Source: NCEH01 sp043195125 (GTDB taxonomy: Bacteria; Pseudomonadota; Alphaproteobacteria; Rhizobiales; Xanthobacteraceae). Taken from it: DNA of 64,000 nt. The translations under genes were made by a program, and so were the position numbers. Position 1 is the stretch's first letter. Every line of letters begins with the position of its first letter. This document shows, piece after piece, positions 10,356 through 18,903 of this stretch. The notes under the pieces are model-generated. The model searched no databases and was not told the origin of the DNA. It saw nothing but the letters and a program-made list of their open reading frames with translations. The stretch lies in the NCBI RefSeq assembly GCF_043195125.1, contig NZ_JBAFWR010000001.1; one strand, 5' to 3'.

Positions 10356-11150
10356 TCAGGCCTGAAACGTCATGCCGTCGAAAGCGGGGATGACGCTTGC
10401 GGGCAGAATGGCGGCCAAGCGCCCGTAATCCAGGTCGGTATGCAGGTTGGTGAGAATGGCGCGCCGGGGCTTCAACCGCTCGATATGGGCGAGCGCCTCG
10501 CTCAGGCTGAAATGGGATGGATGCGGAGCTTCACGCAACGCATCAAGAATCCAGATATCCAGATCCTCCAGATATTTCAATGAATTATCTGGAAATGCGC
10601 TGACATCGCTTGAATAAGCGACACCCTCGAAACGAAAGCCGAATGAGTCGATCTCGCCATGATGCTGGCGAAACGGTAGTGCGACAATGGGTCCGCCCGG
10701 GCCATCGATCTGCACGGCCCGGCCCTCATGAAACCGGTGCTCGGTCAGGATCGGGGGATAGACGCCTCCCGGCGGGGTGCTGAAGCAATAGCCGAAGCGT
10801 TCGTGCAGTGCGGCCGAGGTTTCGGCATCGGTGTAGACATCAATGCGCCGGCGCAAGTGGATCGCCAGCGGGCGCACATCGTCGATCCCATGGGTGTGGT
10901 CAGCATGGGCGTGGGTGAAGAGCACGCCATCGAGCCGGTCCACCTGCGCATCCAGCAATTGCTCCCGCAGATCGGGCGATGTGTCCACGAGCACCGTCGT
11001 GACGCCGTCCGGCCCCTGCCGCTGAACAAGCAGGGAGCAACGCCGCCGCCGATTGCGGGGATTGGTTGGATCGCACGCGCCCCAGCCCTGGCCCACGCGC
11101 GGAACGCCGCCCGAGGAACCGCAACCGAGTATGGTGAAGGTCAAGCCCAT
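10356..11150 (-). CDS. MBL-fold metallo-hydrolase (PhnP-like)
   Basis: Predicted cytoplasmic metal-dependent phosphodiesterase-type hydrolase. The 264-residue protein has the metallo-beta-lactamase motif HAHADH (H80-H85), an N-terminal LGCGSSGGVPR typical of the PhnP/tRNase Z-like branch, and later motifs SSDVSAFP and TNLHTDLDYG. In many Rhizobiales this gene follows tatD; here tatD is 46 kb away. Start chosen at ATG 11150 with GGAAG upstream; a GTG five codons earlier is possible. The true substrate is not known from sequence. The 181-bp gap before hupT holds no gene and presumably the hupTUV promoter. Confidence 0.85.
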   Translation of the reverse strand: MGLTFTILGCGSSGGVPRVGQGWGACDPTNPRNRRRRCSLLVQRQGPDGVTTVLVDTSPDLREQLLDAQVDRLDGVLFTHAHADHTHGIDDVRPLAIHLRRRIDVYTDAETSAALHERFGYCFSTPPGGVYPPILTEHRFHEGRAVQIDGPGGPIVALPFRQHHGEIDSFGFRFEGVAYSSDVSAFPDNSLKYLEDLDIWILDALREAPHPSHFSLSEALAHIERLKPRRAILTNLHTDLDYGRLAAILPASVIPAFDGMTFQA

Positions 11151-11354
11151 GGGAAGCTTCCGCACGCTGTCACCCTGGAGCCTTACCGCCGCCGGCGCGG
11201 ATCACCAAGGCTCTCGCGGGCAGTGTGCCCGATTCTCCCCAGGCTCTGTGAACCGGATCAGGACCTTCCGCGGCGACGCAACCAACGCAGCCTTGCTGCG
11301 TTGAGCAGGCATGGGTCGGCCCGCTGGCCGGACGCACCAACGCGGGGCAAGGAC

Positions 11355-13505
11355 ATGGATATGCTGGTATCGGCAGCGGCTCCTCAGGTGATGAAGGCGT
11401 CGCGGGTCCGGGAGGGGAATCCGTTTCCCTTGGGCGCGACCTGGGATGGACTTGGCGTAAATTTCGCTCTGTTTTCCGCCAATGCCACCAAGGTGGAGCT
11501 CTGCCTCTTCGATCCCGAGGGCGAGCGCGAGGTGGAGCGCATCGAGCTTCCCGAATATACCGACGAAGTGTGGCACGGCTATCTGCCGGATGCCCGTCCC
11601 GGTCTGGTTTATGCCTATCGCGTCCACGGCCCCTATGAGCCCCAGGCGGGCCATCGCTTCAACGCCAACAAGCTGTTGCTGGATCCCTATGGCAAACAGA
11701 TGGTGGGGGAGCTGACCTGGAATCCCGCCTTGTTCGGTTATCAGCTCGAGAGCAAGGACAAGAACAAGGACCTCACTTTCGACACCCGCGATAGCGCTGC
11801 CTTCATGCCGAAATGCCGGGTGATCGATCCGGCGTTCACCTGGGGCATGACCCGCCGCCCCATGGTGCCGTGGGATCGCACCATTCTCTACGAAGCTCAT
11901 GCGCGCGGCTACACCATGCGCCATCCCCAGGTGCGCGAAGACCTGCGCGGCACCTTCGCCGGCCTCATGGCGCCGGAGGTCATCGACCATTTGCGCGACC
12001 TAGGGATCACCGCCCTGGAACTGCTGCCCGTGCATGGCTTCGTGGATGACAGTTATCTGGTCGAAAAAGGCCTGCGCAATTATTGGGGATACAACACAAT
12101 CTCCTTCTTTGCGCCGCACCCGCTGTATCTGGCGAGCCCCAACGTCAATGAATTCAAGGAGATGGTCGCGCGCTACCACGCGGCGGGCATCGAGATCATC
12201 CTCGATGTGGTCTACAACCACACCGCCGAGGGCAACGAGCTTGGACCGACACTGTCGTTCAAGGGCATCGATAACGCATCATATTACCGTCTTCCGGCCG
12301 ACAAGCGCTTTTACATCAACGACACGGGCACCGGAAACACAGTGAACCTGTCGCATCCGCGCGTCCTGCAGATGGTGACGGACAGTCTGCGCTATTGGGC
12401 CACCGAAATGCAGGTCGACGGGTTCCGCTTCGATCTCGCCACCATTCTCGGACGTGAATCCCATGGGTTCGATGAGGGCGGCGGGTTCCTCGATTCATGC
12501 CGGCAAGACCCTGTACTCTCCCAAGTAAAGCTGATTGCCGAACCCTGGGATTGTGGCCCAGGTGGATATCAGGTCGGCGGATTCTCGCCGGGCTGGGCGG
12601 AATGGAACGACCGCTATCGCGACACCGTCAGGGCCTATTGGAAGGGTGACGACGGCCAGATCGCGGAACTTGCTACCCGTCTCACCGCCTCCGGCGATTT
12701 CTTCAACCGGCGCGGACGCAAGCCGTGGTCCTCGGTGAATTTCATTTCCGCGCACGACGGCTTTACCCTGGCGGATCTGGTCTCCTACAACGACAAGCAC
12801 AATGAGGCGAATGGCGAGGACAATCGCGACGGCCATTCCCACAATCTCTCCTGGAATCATGGGGTCGAGGGCGCGACGGACGACCCGGAGATCTGCGCCC
12901 TGCGTGCGCGCCAGATGCGCAACATGCTGGCGACGCTGCTGTTCTCGCAAGGAACGCCGATGATCCTCGGCGGCGATGAGTTCGCGCGCACCCAGGGAGG
13001 CAACAACAACGCCTATTGCCAGGACAATGAGATTGGCTGGATTGATTGGGATTTTTCCCCTGCCGGCCGTGAGTTGCACGCCTTCGTGCGCAAAGTCATC
13101 GCGGTGCGCCAGTCCCATCCCCTGCTGCGCAGAAGCCGTTTCCTCAGCGGGGCCTACAACAAGGAACTCGACGTCAAGGACGTGTGCTGGCTTGCGCCCG
13201 ACGGTACCGAAATGGGCGATGAGCAGTGGCAGGATGGGTTGAGCCGGTGCATGGGCGTGCTGATGGACGGACGCGCCCAGCCCACCGGCATCCGCCGGAA
13301 GGGGACGGATACGACGCTCCTCCTCATCGTGAATGCGCACTTCGACGTGGTGAATTTCAGCCTGCCCGAGGTCGTGGGCGGCGGGGGCTGGCGTCTGATC
13401 GTCGATACCAACGCACCCTTCCCGGATCAGCAGCCGACGTTCCCGTTCGGCCATGTGTATGAAGTCACCGGCCGCTCGCTCCTGCTGCTCGAAGTCGCCT
13501 CATGA
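11355..13505 (+). CDS. glgX: Glycogen debranching enzyme GlgX (isoamylase type)
   Basis: Hydrolyses alpha-1,6 branches of glycogen limit dextrins. The 716-residue length is normal. It has an N-terminal CBM48 region (FPLGATWDGLGVNFALFSAN near 24-43) and a GH13 barrel. Motifs include VVYNHT, the nucleophile region DGFRFDLA, IAEPWD and the terminal HD motif in SAHDGFT. Start at ATG 11355 with AAGGA upstream; longer in-frame sequence to the left runs across the opposite-strand hydrolase and is not used. No other glg gene is nearby. The stop overlaps the start of the next gene (ATGA). Confidence 0.94.
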   Translation: MDMLVSAAAPQVMKASRVREGNPFPLGATWDGLGVNFALFSANATKVELCLFDPEGEREVERIELPEYTDEVWHGYLPDARPGLVYAYRVHGPYEPQAGHRFNANKLLLDPYGKQMVGELTWNPALFGYQLESKDKNKDLTFDTRDSAAFMPKCRVIDPAFTWGMTRRPMVPWDRTILYEAHARGYTMRHPQVREDLRGTFAGLMAPEVIDHLRDLGITALELLPVHGFVDDSYLVEKGLRNYWGYNTISFFAPHPLYLASPNVNEFKEMVARYHAAGIEIILDVVYNHTAEGNELGPTLSFKGIDNASYYRLPADKRFYINDTGTGNTVNLSHPRVLQMVTDSLRYWATEMQVDGFRFDLATILGRESHGFDEGGGFLDSCRQDPVLSQVKLIAEPWDCGPGGYQVGGFSPGWAEWNDRYRDTVRAYWKGDDGQIAELATRLTASGDFFNRRGRKPWSSVNFISAHDGFTLADLVSYNDKHNEANGEDNRDGHSHNLSWNHGVEGATDDPEICALRARQMRNMLATLLFSQGTPMILGGDEFARTQGGNNNAYCQDNEIGWIDWDFSPAGRELHAFVRKVIAVRQSHPLLRRSRFLSGAYNKELDVKDVCWLAPDGTEMGDEQWQDGLSRCMGVLMDGRAQPTGIRRKGTDTTLLLIVNAHFDVVNFSLPEVVGGGGWRLIVDTNAPFPDQQPTFPFGHVYEVTGRSLLLLEVAS

Positions 13506-15532
13506 ACGAGCCGGAGGGCAATGCCGCCGAACGCGCGGCCCGCCCCATCTTCCAGCAGCCGGTCATCACGCCGCGCGCCACCATTCCGCTCGGATCCGGT
13601 GCCGTCGGCACGCTGCTGGCGACGAGCGCCATCATCGCTATGCTCTATTTCGGGCGCGAGGTACTTGTCCCGGTGGCGCTCGCGATGCTCCTCAGCTTCG
13701 TGCTCGCTCCGGTCATCGTGGTGCTTCGGCGGCTGAAAATTCCCCGCACACTGTGTGTCACCGTCGTCGTCTTGTTCACCTTCTTCGGCTTGATCTCCTT
13801 GGGGGCTGTGGTGGCCAGCCAGGTTGCCGACCTGGCGGGTGACCTGCCGCAATACCAAGTGAATATCCGCGACAAGATCCGCTCGCTCCGTGGCGCGACA
13901 GAGGGCTCCGGCACCCTGGAGCGCGCGGCGCAGATGCTTCAGGATCTGGGCAATGAACTCGACCGCCCCAGTCCGGAAAGCCGGAAGGGAACCCCAAATT
14001 CGGATACGGCCGACCAACCGCCTTTGCCCGTTGAGATCAGGCAGCCGAATCCCGGCACTTTAGGGATGCTCGGGGCAGTGATGACGCCGTTGATCCATCC
14101 GCTGGCAACGACCGGTATTATCTTCATCTTTCTCATCTTCATCCTGTTGCAACGGGAGGATCTGCGCAATCGCTTCATCCGCCTGGCGGGGGCAAGCGAC
14201 ATTCAGCGCACCACCGCCGCGCTCGACGATGCCGCACGCAGGCTTTCTCGCTTCTTCCTGATGCAGGTGATGCTGAACGCCGGCTTCGGCACCGTGATCG
14301 GCCTTGGCCTATGGGTTATCGGCGTCCCCAGCCCGCTTCTGTGGGGCCTCATGGCCGCGGTGCTTCGCTTCGTGCCCTATATCGGCGCGGTCATCGCGGC
14401 CTTGCTGCCGATCGCGCTCGCACTCGCAGTCGATCCTGGCTGGAGCATCGTGCTCTCCACCATCGCCTTGTTCGCACTCGTAGAACCCTTGGTCGGCCAT
14501 ATCATCGAGCCGTTGGTCTACGGGCGGAGCACTGGCCTTTCTCCGGTGGCGGTGGTCGCCTCGGCGACGTTCTGGACCTGGCTATGGGGGCCGATCGGGC
14601 TCGTGCTCGCAACTCCGTTGACCCTCTGCGCAGTGGTTCTCGGCCGGCACGTGGACCAGCTGGAATTCCTCGATGTGATGCTTGGGGACCGGCCGCCGCT
14701 CAGCGCGCCCGAATTGTTTTACCAGCGCATGCTGGCGGGTGATCCCACCGAAGCGACCAGCAAGGCCGAGGAATTCCTCAAGGAGCGCAGCTTTCTCTCC
14801 TATCTCGACAATGTCGCCCTGCCCGGCCTGCGACTGGCACAGCAGGATCTCGCCCGTGGCACCCTCGACGATGCCCGGATCGCGCGCCTGCGCCTCAGCC
14901 TCGGGGAACTGCTGGAGAATCTGTCCGATATTCCGGACGGGATTCCCAAGGGCGAGACGGACGAAGCGGAAGCCGAGGCGGCTGTTGCGCTCAGTCCGGC
15001 GGGCGGCGCCTATCCCGTGGTCGACGCCGAAACCCTCCCGCCGCGCTGGCGTGGCGAAAGTCCCATCCTCTGCATCGCGGCCCGGTCCGGCCTCGATCTT
15101 GCGGCGGCCGATCTATTGGCCCATCTGCTAAAGCGCCACGGTTTGGCGGCGCGTGTCTGCGGTCCGGAAACACTGACGATTGCCAATTTGGCCAATCTCA
15201 GCACCTCCGGCCATATGCTGACCATTCTGTCTTCCCTGGAAAGCGAGAGCACCGCACACATGCGCTATTCCAGTCGTCGGCTGCGCCGGCGCCTGCCTGA
15301 AAGCGCGATCCTTCTTGCGGCATTTGGCGCCCACGACGACAGCGCGATGCGCTCCGCGCTCGAAAGCCAATCGGGAATCAACGCGGTGGCGACAAGCCTG
15401 GAAGATACGCTGGCGGCCTGCCTGATCGCGGCGGGCCGTGTGGAGTCTGCGGATCAAACCGAAGACCCCCGCCCCGAACCCCAAGGCCGAGCCGTTTCCA
15501 TCGGCCCTCAGGCGGCAACCGCAACCGCCTAA
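13502..15532 (+). CDS. AI-2E family transporter with long C-terminal extension
   Basis: Membrane protein of the AI-2E/PerM family (substrate uncertain; the name comes from the TqsA exporter). The first 390 residues or so carry the family pattern: two N-terminal helices, a soluble loop rich in charged residues, then several helices with the conserved LLWGLMAAVLRFVPYIGAVI region and IIEPLVYGRSTGLSPV. About 285 further residues form a soluble C-terminal region containing an alpha/beta-like segment (ILCIAARSGLDLAAADLLA). The start overlaps the glgX stop (ATGA), so the two are translationally coupled. Confidence 0.85.
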   Translation: MNEPEGNAAERAARPIFQQPVITPRATIPLGSGAVGTLLATSAIIAMLYFGREVLVPVALAMLLSFVLAPVIVVLRRLKIPRTLCVTVVVLFTFFGLISLGAVVASQVADLAGDLPQYQVNIRDKIRSLRGATEGSGTLERAAQMLQDLGNELDRPSPESRKGTPNSDTADQPPLPVEIRQPNPGTLGMLGAVMTPLIHPLATTGIIFIFLIFILLQREDLRNRFIRLAGASDIQRTTAALDDAARRLSRFFLMQVMLNAGFGTVIGLGLWVIGVPSPLLWGLMAAVLRFVPYIGAVIAALLPIALALAVDPGWSIVLSTIALFALVEPLVGHIIEPLVYGRSTGLSPVAVVASATFWTWLWGPIGLVLATPLTLCAVVLGRHVDQLEFLDVMLGDRPPLSAPELFYQRMLAGDPTEATSKAEEFLKERSFLSYLDNVALPGLRLAQQDLARGTLDDARIARLRLSLGELLENLSDIPDGIPKGETDEAEAEAAVALSPAGGAYPVVDAETLPPRWRGESPILCIAARSGLDLAAADLLAHLLKRHGLAARVCGPETLTIANLANLSTSGHMLTILSSLESESTAHMRYSSRRLRRRLPESAILLAAFGAHDDSAMRSALESQSGINAVATSLEDTLAACLIAAGRVESADQTEDPRPEPQGRAVSIGPQAATATA

Positions 15533-15570
15533 AGCGCCGCCGCCCCGCCCCCGCGCGTCCGCTCTGGTGA

Positions 15571-16299
15571 TCACCCACCAAAAGCCTTGAGCATCAGCAC
15601 CGCGAGAAAGCCCAGGAAAAAGCTTGCCGCCACAAAAGGCGTGTCCTCACCGTCGGCGTGGGCCTCCGCTAGGAGTTCCTCAGCGACCAAGTAAATCAAG
15701 GCGGCGGTCGCGAAGGCCAGGATGCCGACCTGCCAAATGTCCGGCAAGGACAGGAAAGCGAGCGCGCCAACCGCCCCGCCCACAGGCACCAACAGGGCGA
15801 GCGCCGAGGCCTTGATCACCCCTGCTGCCCCGGACCCGGGTCGACTGAGGGAGACACTGGTGGCAAGGCCTAGGAAAAAGACCTCCAGCGTCAGGGCAGC
15901 GACGATCACCAACCCGCTTTCCGGCGCCGCCGCCAGCGCGACCGCACACAGCAGCCCGTCGATGAACAGATCGACGCCGACCGTAACGAGCAGCCCGGTG
16001 CTGTTTCCGTTTGATCTCGCGTCGGGCGCGTCCTCTTCCGGCTCTACCGCCCCGCCGATCCATCGCTTGACCGCCAGCATGAGCGCCCCGCCAAGACTGA
16101 AGCCGATCGCGATGCCGAGGGGATGTGCGTCTCCAAGCTCCGGCAATAGCTCGGCACCCACGGCGGCCATCACAACGCCAGCGGTGAAGTGCTGAACCGC
16201 GCTGCGGATCGCCGCGCCGGGGCGCCAGACAAAGCCAAGCAACGCGCCGACGATGACGGCGGCGGCGGGGATCAGGGTCAAAAGAAGCGGATTCAGCAT
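15571..16299 (-). CDS. ZIP family divalent metal transporter
   Basis: Likely zinc or iron uptake permease of the inner membrane. The 242-residue protein has about eight hydrophobic helices, including HFTAGVVMAAVGAELLPEL, GVDLFIDGLLCAVAL and FATAALIYLVAEELLAEAH. These resemble the metal-binding helices IV and V of ZIP proteins, although the usual His in helix IV is replaced by Asp (VGVDLFIDG), as in some bacterial members. Start ATG 16299 chosen because the upstream in-frame sequence lacks ZIP features and opposes the cyclase gene. It is convergent with the AI-2E family gene. Confidence 0.82.
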   Translation of the reverse strand: MLNPLLLTLIPAAAVIVGALLGFVWRPGAAIRSAVQHFTAGVVMAAVGAELLPELGDAHPLGIAIGFSLGGALMLAVKRWIGGAVEPEEDAPDARSNGNSTGLLVTVGVDLFIDGLLCAVALAAAPESGLVIVAALTLEVFFLGLATSVSLSRPGSGAAGVIKASALALLVPVGGAVGALAFLSLPDIWQVGILAFATAALIYLVAEELLAEAHADGEDTPFVAASFFLGFLAVLMLKAFGG

Positions 16300-16551
16300 G
16301 CCGGGCGTCCCGCAGGGAAAGTCACCGTCTAGGGCTTCACCGTGACACGGCGACGAACCCCCGTATCCTTCTATCGAAGCATGCCGGTGCAAAACGCGGG
16401 AGCACTCGGCTGCATCATCTCGCCCCAGCGTCACATAAAGATCGCGTGCATCGTCATATCGAACAATACTGCCGCCGCGCCTATGCTCGCCTGGGGTTGC
16501 TGATCCGTCGAGCATCTCGCCGCATTGAACCAAGGGTCGGGGGCAGCCGGA

Positions 16552-17712
16552 ATGGATCCATGGGGTGCGCTCGGCATCGCGACTCTCATGATGCTGACCA
16601 ATGGCTGCGTGCTTGGCCTCATGTATCGCGACTTGCCGGCAGCGCTGCGGCCGGCCGCCATCAGTTGGGAGATCGGGACGCTCCTGATCGCTCTGGGCTG
16701 TGCGACCTTCGCATCGGAAGACCTCATTCCGCGCGGCTTCATGATCATGTTCGCAAACGGCGTGGTCATGCTTGGCCTGACGGCTTACGTCCACGCGCTG
16801 CGGCAGTTCTATGGCCGCCGGCCGCGTCCGCTGCTGCTCCTGCCTTTGGCAGTCGGTGTCTTCGGCCTCACCTGGTTCGCATTCGTCCAGCCCGACACCT
16901 CGGCACGCATCCAGATCGTCTCGATCGTCTGGCTCACCCTGATGGGCGCGAGCTGGTACACGCTGAGAGCCCAATCGGCCCGTGATACGGCAATGAGCCG
17001 TCGGGTCCTGATGGGAATTTTTGCCGGGGTGATGACGTTCGTTCTGTTCAGGGCCGTGTATTTCGGCCTTGTCGGCCTGCCGCCAAACTTCAGCGTCGGC
17101 AATGGCTCGACCTGGGTCAACCTCGCCACCACGATGGTGGCGGCGCTTCTGCCGGTGATTGGAACCACGGCCTTCGTGCTCATGTGCTCGGAACGTATCC
17201 GTCGCCAATGGGAGCGGGCCGCCTCCACGGATTATCTCACCGGGCTCGCCAACCGGCGTACGCTCATCGACATCGGCGCATTGCGCTTCGAAGCCAACCG
17301 CGTGCAGAGCGGCGGCCTCGCGCTTGCGGTGATCGACGTGGATAATTTCAAGGATATCAATGATCGGCACGGCCACGAAATCGGCGACGTGGCCCTGAAG
17401 CACGTGGCAATGCGGCTACAGGCCAGCACGCGTGGCAGCGAGATGCTCGCCCGGCTCGGCGGCGAGGAGTTCGTCGTGCTGATGAGCGATGTGGATGAGC
17501 CGCAGGCGCTGGCCTGCGGGGAGCGGCTGCGCCGCGCGGTCCACGACGCCCCGTTCATGGCCGGAAATGTGATGATCCCGATCACGGTCTCCGTCGGGGT
17601 TGCCGGCTTCCGCCCCACGGATCCAGATTTCGACGCCCTGCTGCGGCGGGCGGACCGGGCGCTCTATGTGGCCAAGACGAGGGGCCGCAATCGCGTGGAC
17701 GTGGATTTCTGA
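16552..17712 (+). CDS. Membrane-bound diguanylate cyclase (GGDEF)
   Basis: Makes the second messenger c-di-GMP. The N-terminal half (about 1-210) has six or seven transmembrane helices of unknown sensory role. The C-terminal half is a GGDEF domain with the active-site signature GGEEF (303-307) and the metal-site segment VIDVDNFKDIND. The product-inhibition I-site expected five residues before the signature reads RGSE rather than RxxD. Total 386 residues. ATG 16552 is preferred over a TTG nine codons upstream. The preceding 250 bp intergenic region shows no gene. Confidence 0.9.
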   Translation: MDPWGALGIATLMMLTNGCVLGLMYRDLPAALRPAAISWEIGTLLIALGCATFASEDLIPRGFMIMFANGVVMLGLTAYVHALRQFYGRRPRPLLLLPLAVGVFGLTWFAFVQPDTSARIQIVSIVWLTLMGASWYTLRAQSARDTAMSRRVLMGIFAGVMTFVLFRAVYFGLVGLPPNFSVGNGSTWVNLATTMVAALLPVIGTTAFVLMCSERIRRQWERAASTDYLTGLANRRTLIDIGALRFEANRVQSGGLALAVIDVDNFKDINDRHGHEIGDVALKHVAMRLQASTRGSEMLARLGGEEFVVLMSDVDEPQALACGERLRRAVHDAPFMAGNVMIPITVSVGVAGFRPTDPDFDALLRRADRALYVAKTRGRNRVDVDF

Positions 17713-17791
17713 ACAGGCCGGCCGATATCGCAGGCAAGCCCATGCCCCCCGGACGGGTGCCAGCTAGGCTCATGTTTTCAAGGATTTGAAA

Positions 17792-17869
17792 TGGTCGGAG
17801 CGAGAGGATTTGAACCTCCGACCCCTAGTCCCCCAGACTAGTGCGCTAACCGGGCTGCGCTACGCTCCG
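17792..17869 (-). tRNA. tRNA-Pro (GGG)
   Basis: Minus-strand cloverleaf with acceptor arms CGGAGCG and CGCTCCG, a T-arm containing GGTTCAAATCC, anticodon stem CTAGT/ACTAG around the loop CTGGGGG (anticodon GGG), and an encoded 3' CCA. It reads CCC and CCU proline codons. Confidence 0.96.
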
Positions 17870-18312
17870 ACGTGGAGGGGAGGCTTAGACCATCACGTTG
17901 GCGGCTACAAGAGTGAATTGACGCTATCCACCGCGCTCGGGGTCGCGGCCCCAAAGCGGGCCCTCCCCCTTCCGCAGTGCCGGGGGTGAATCGCCGGTGG
18001 CCTCGACGCGCCACTGCCGGTGCCATGGTGCTATGGGGCGGGAATCGGGCAAGCCGGCGAACACGCTTTGGTGACTTCGCCACATGACATTTTTATTTAT
18101 AAGTAAAAGATCGGTGCAAATAACAAACACCACTGAATATCGTCATTACTTGCGTAGAAACTTGATGTTAACTTTGATTTATACTGGTAAAATCGACAAG
18201 ATTTTTTAAGCTTAGCTGCGCGATATCATGATTCCGCCGCGGAATGGTGACATTGTCGCCTGAATAGAACGTCATTCGCCGATCTCCCATCAACAACATG
18301 GAGGTCGAGGGA
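17870..18312. other. Intergenic region, partly AT-rich, no gene seen
   Basis: About 440 bp between tRNA-Pro and the rlpA-like gene. The first 200 bp have normal GC content and must hold the tRNA promoter. Positions about 18085-18215 are strikingly AT-rich for this genome and contain TTAA-N7-TTAT (18168-18182), one base off a CtrA box. I could not assign a convincing -35/-10 pair, an open reading frame or an RNA. Confidence 0.5.
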
Positions 18313-18789
18313 ATGGAGATCCAGAAGGGGTTTCTGCTTGGAACATTTGCGCTAACGCTCGGCGCGTTCTGTACACCCGCCAAAGCTGATGCCGGACAAA
18401 CCGGTGTTGCTTCCTATTATTGGCAGGGTCGGGGCACCGCAAGCGGCGAACGTTTCAATCCCAATGCCCTGACTGCGGCCCATCGCTCACTCCCCTTCGG
18501 AACGAAGGTTCGCGTGACCAACCTGCGCAATGGCCGCGCGGTGGTGGTCCGTATCAACGATCGTGGACCGTTTGTCCGCGGCCGCATCATCGACGTCTCG
18601 CGAGCCGCGGCGTCAGAACTCGGATTCACCGGCCACGGCGTGACGCGCGTCTCCGTCGCCGTGCTAGGGCGCGAGCAGGTTGCCGAAGCCGCCCCGGATC
18701 AGGATCAAGCCGCGCCGGCAGCACCCGCGCCGGTTAATCTGTTCGCATGGCTGCAGCAGCAGCCCCAGGCGGAAGAGCCCGCGAACTGA
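18313..18789 (+). CDS. RlpA-like septal ring lytic transglycosylase family protein
   Basis: Secreted cell-wall protein of the RlpA family, which act on denuded peptidoglycan glycans near septa. The 158-residue product has an N-terminal signal peptide (cleavage probably after PAKADA) and one double-psi beta-barrel domain. Conserved motifs are GVASYYWQGRGTASGERFNPN, LPFGTKVRVTNL and INDRGPFVRGRIIDVS. An Ala/Pro/Gln-rich tail follows; the SPOR domain found in Escherichia coli RlpA is absent and there is no clear lipobox. ATG 18313 has GGAGG eight bases upstream, so it is preferred over ATG 18298. Confidence 0.88.
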   Translation: MEIQKGFLLGTFALTLGAFCTPAKADAGQTGVASYYWQGRGTASGERFNPNALTAAHRSLPFGTKVRVTNLRNGRAVVVRINDRGPFVRGRIIDVSRAAASELGFTGHGVTRVSVAVLGREQVAEAAPDQDQAAPAAPAPVNLFAWLQQQPQAEEPAN

Positions 18790-18830
18790 GCGACTTCAGG
18801 TGCCGTCCTTGGTCGGCCGGCACCGCCTTC

Positions 18831-18864
18831 AGGCTTTTCCGCGTGAAGAAATGCGGGAAAGCCT
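18831..18864. terminator. Bidirectional hairpin between rlpA-like gene and merR
   Basis: Twelve-base arms AGGCTTTTCCGC and GCGGGAAAGCCT (one G-U pair) around a ten-base loop. It lies between two converging genes and probably ends both transcripts, although no long T-run follows on either side. Confidence 0.55.
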
Positions 18865-18903
18865 GATCTAAGCGGCGTCCCAGAACGCGCCGTGTGCCAA
18901 CGC

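Noticed and set aside
16300..17403. Long extension of the ZIP transporter reading frame
   Set aside because: The translated stretch overlaps the diguanylate cyclase on the other strand and looks like antisense sequence; homology begins at 16299.
17792..18300. Integrative element next to tRNA-Pro
   Set aside because: No integrase, no direct repeat of the tRNA 3' end and no phage genes were found; only a local AT-rich stretch remains.
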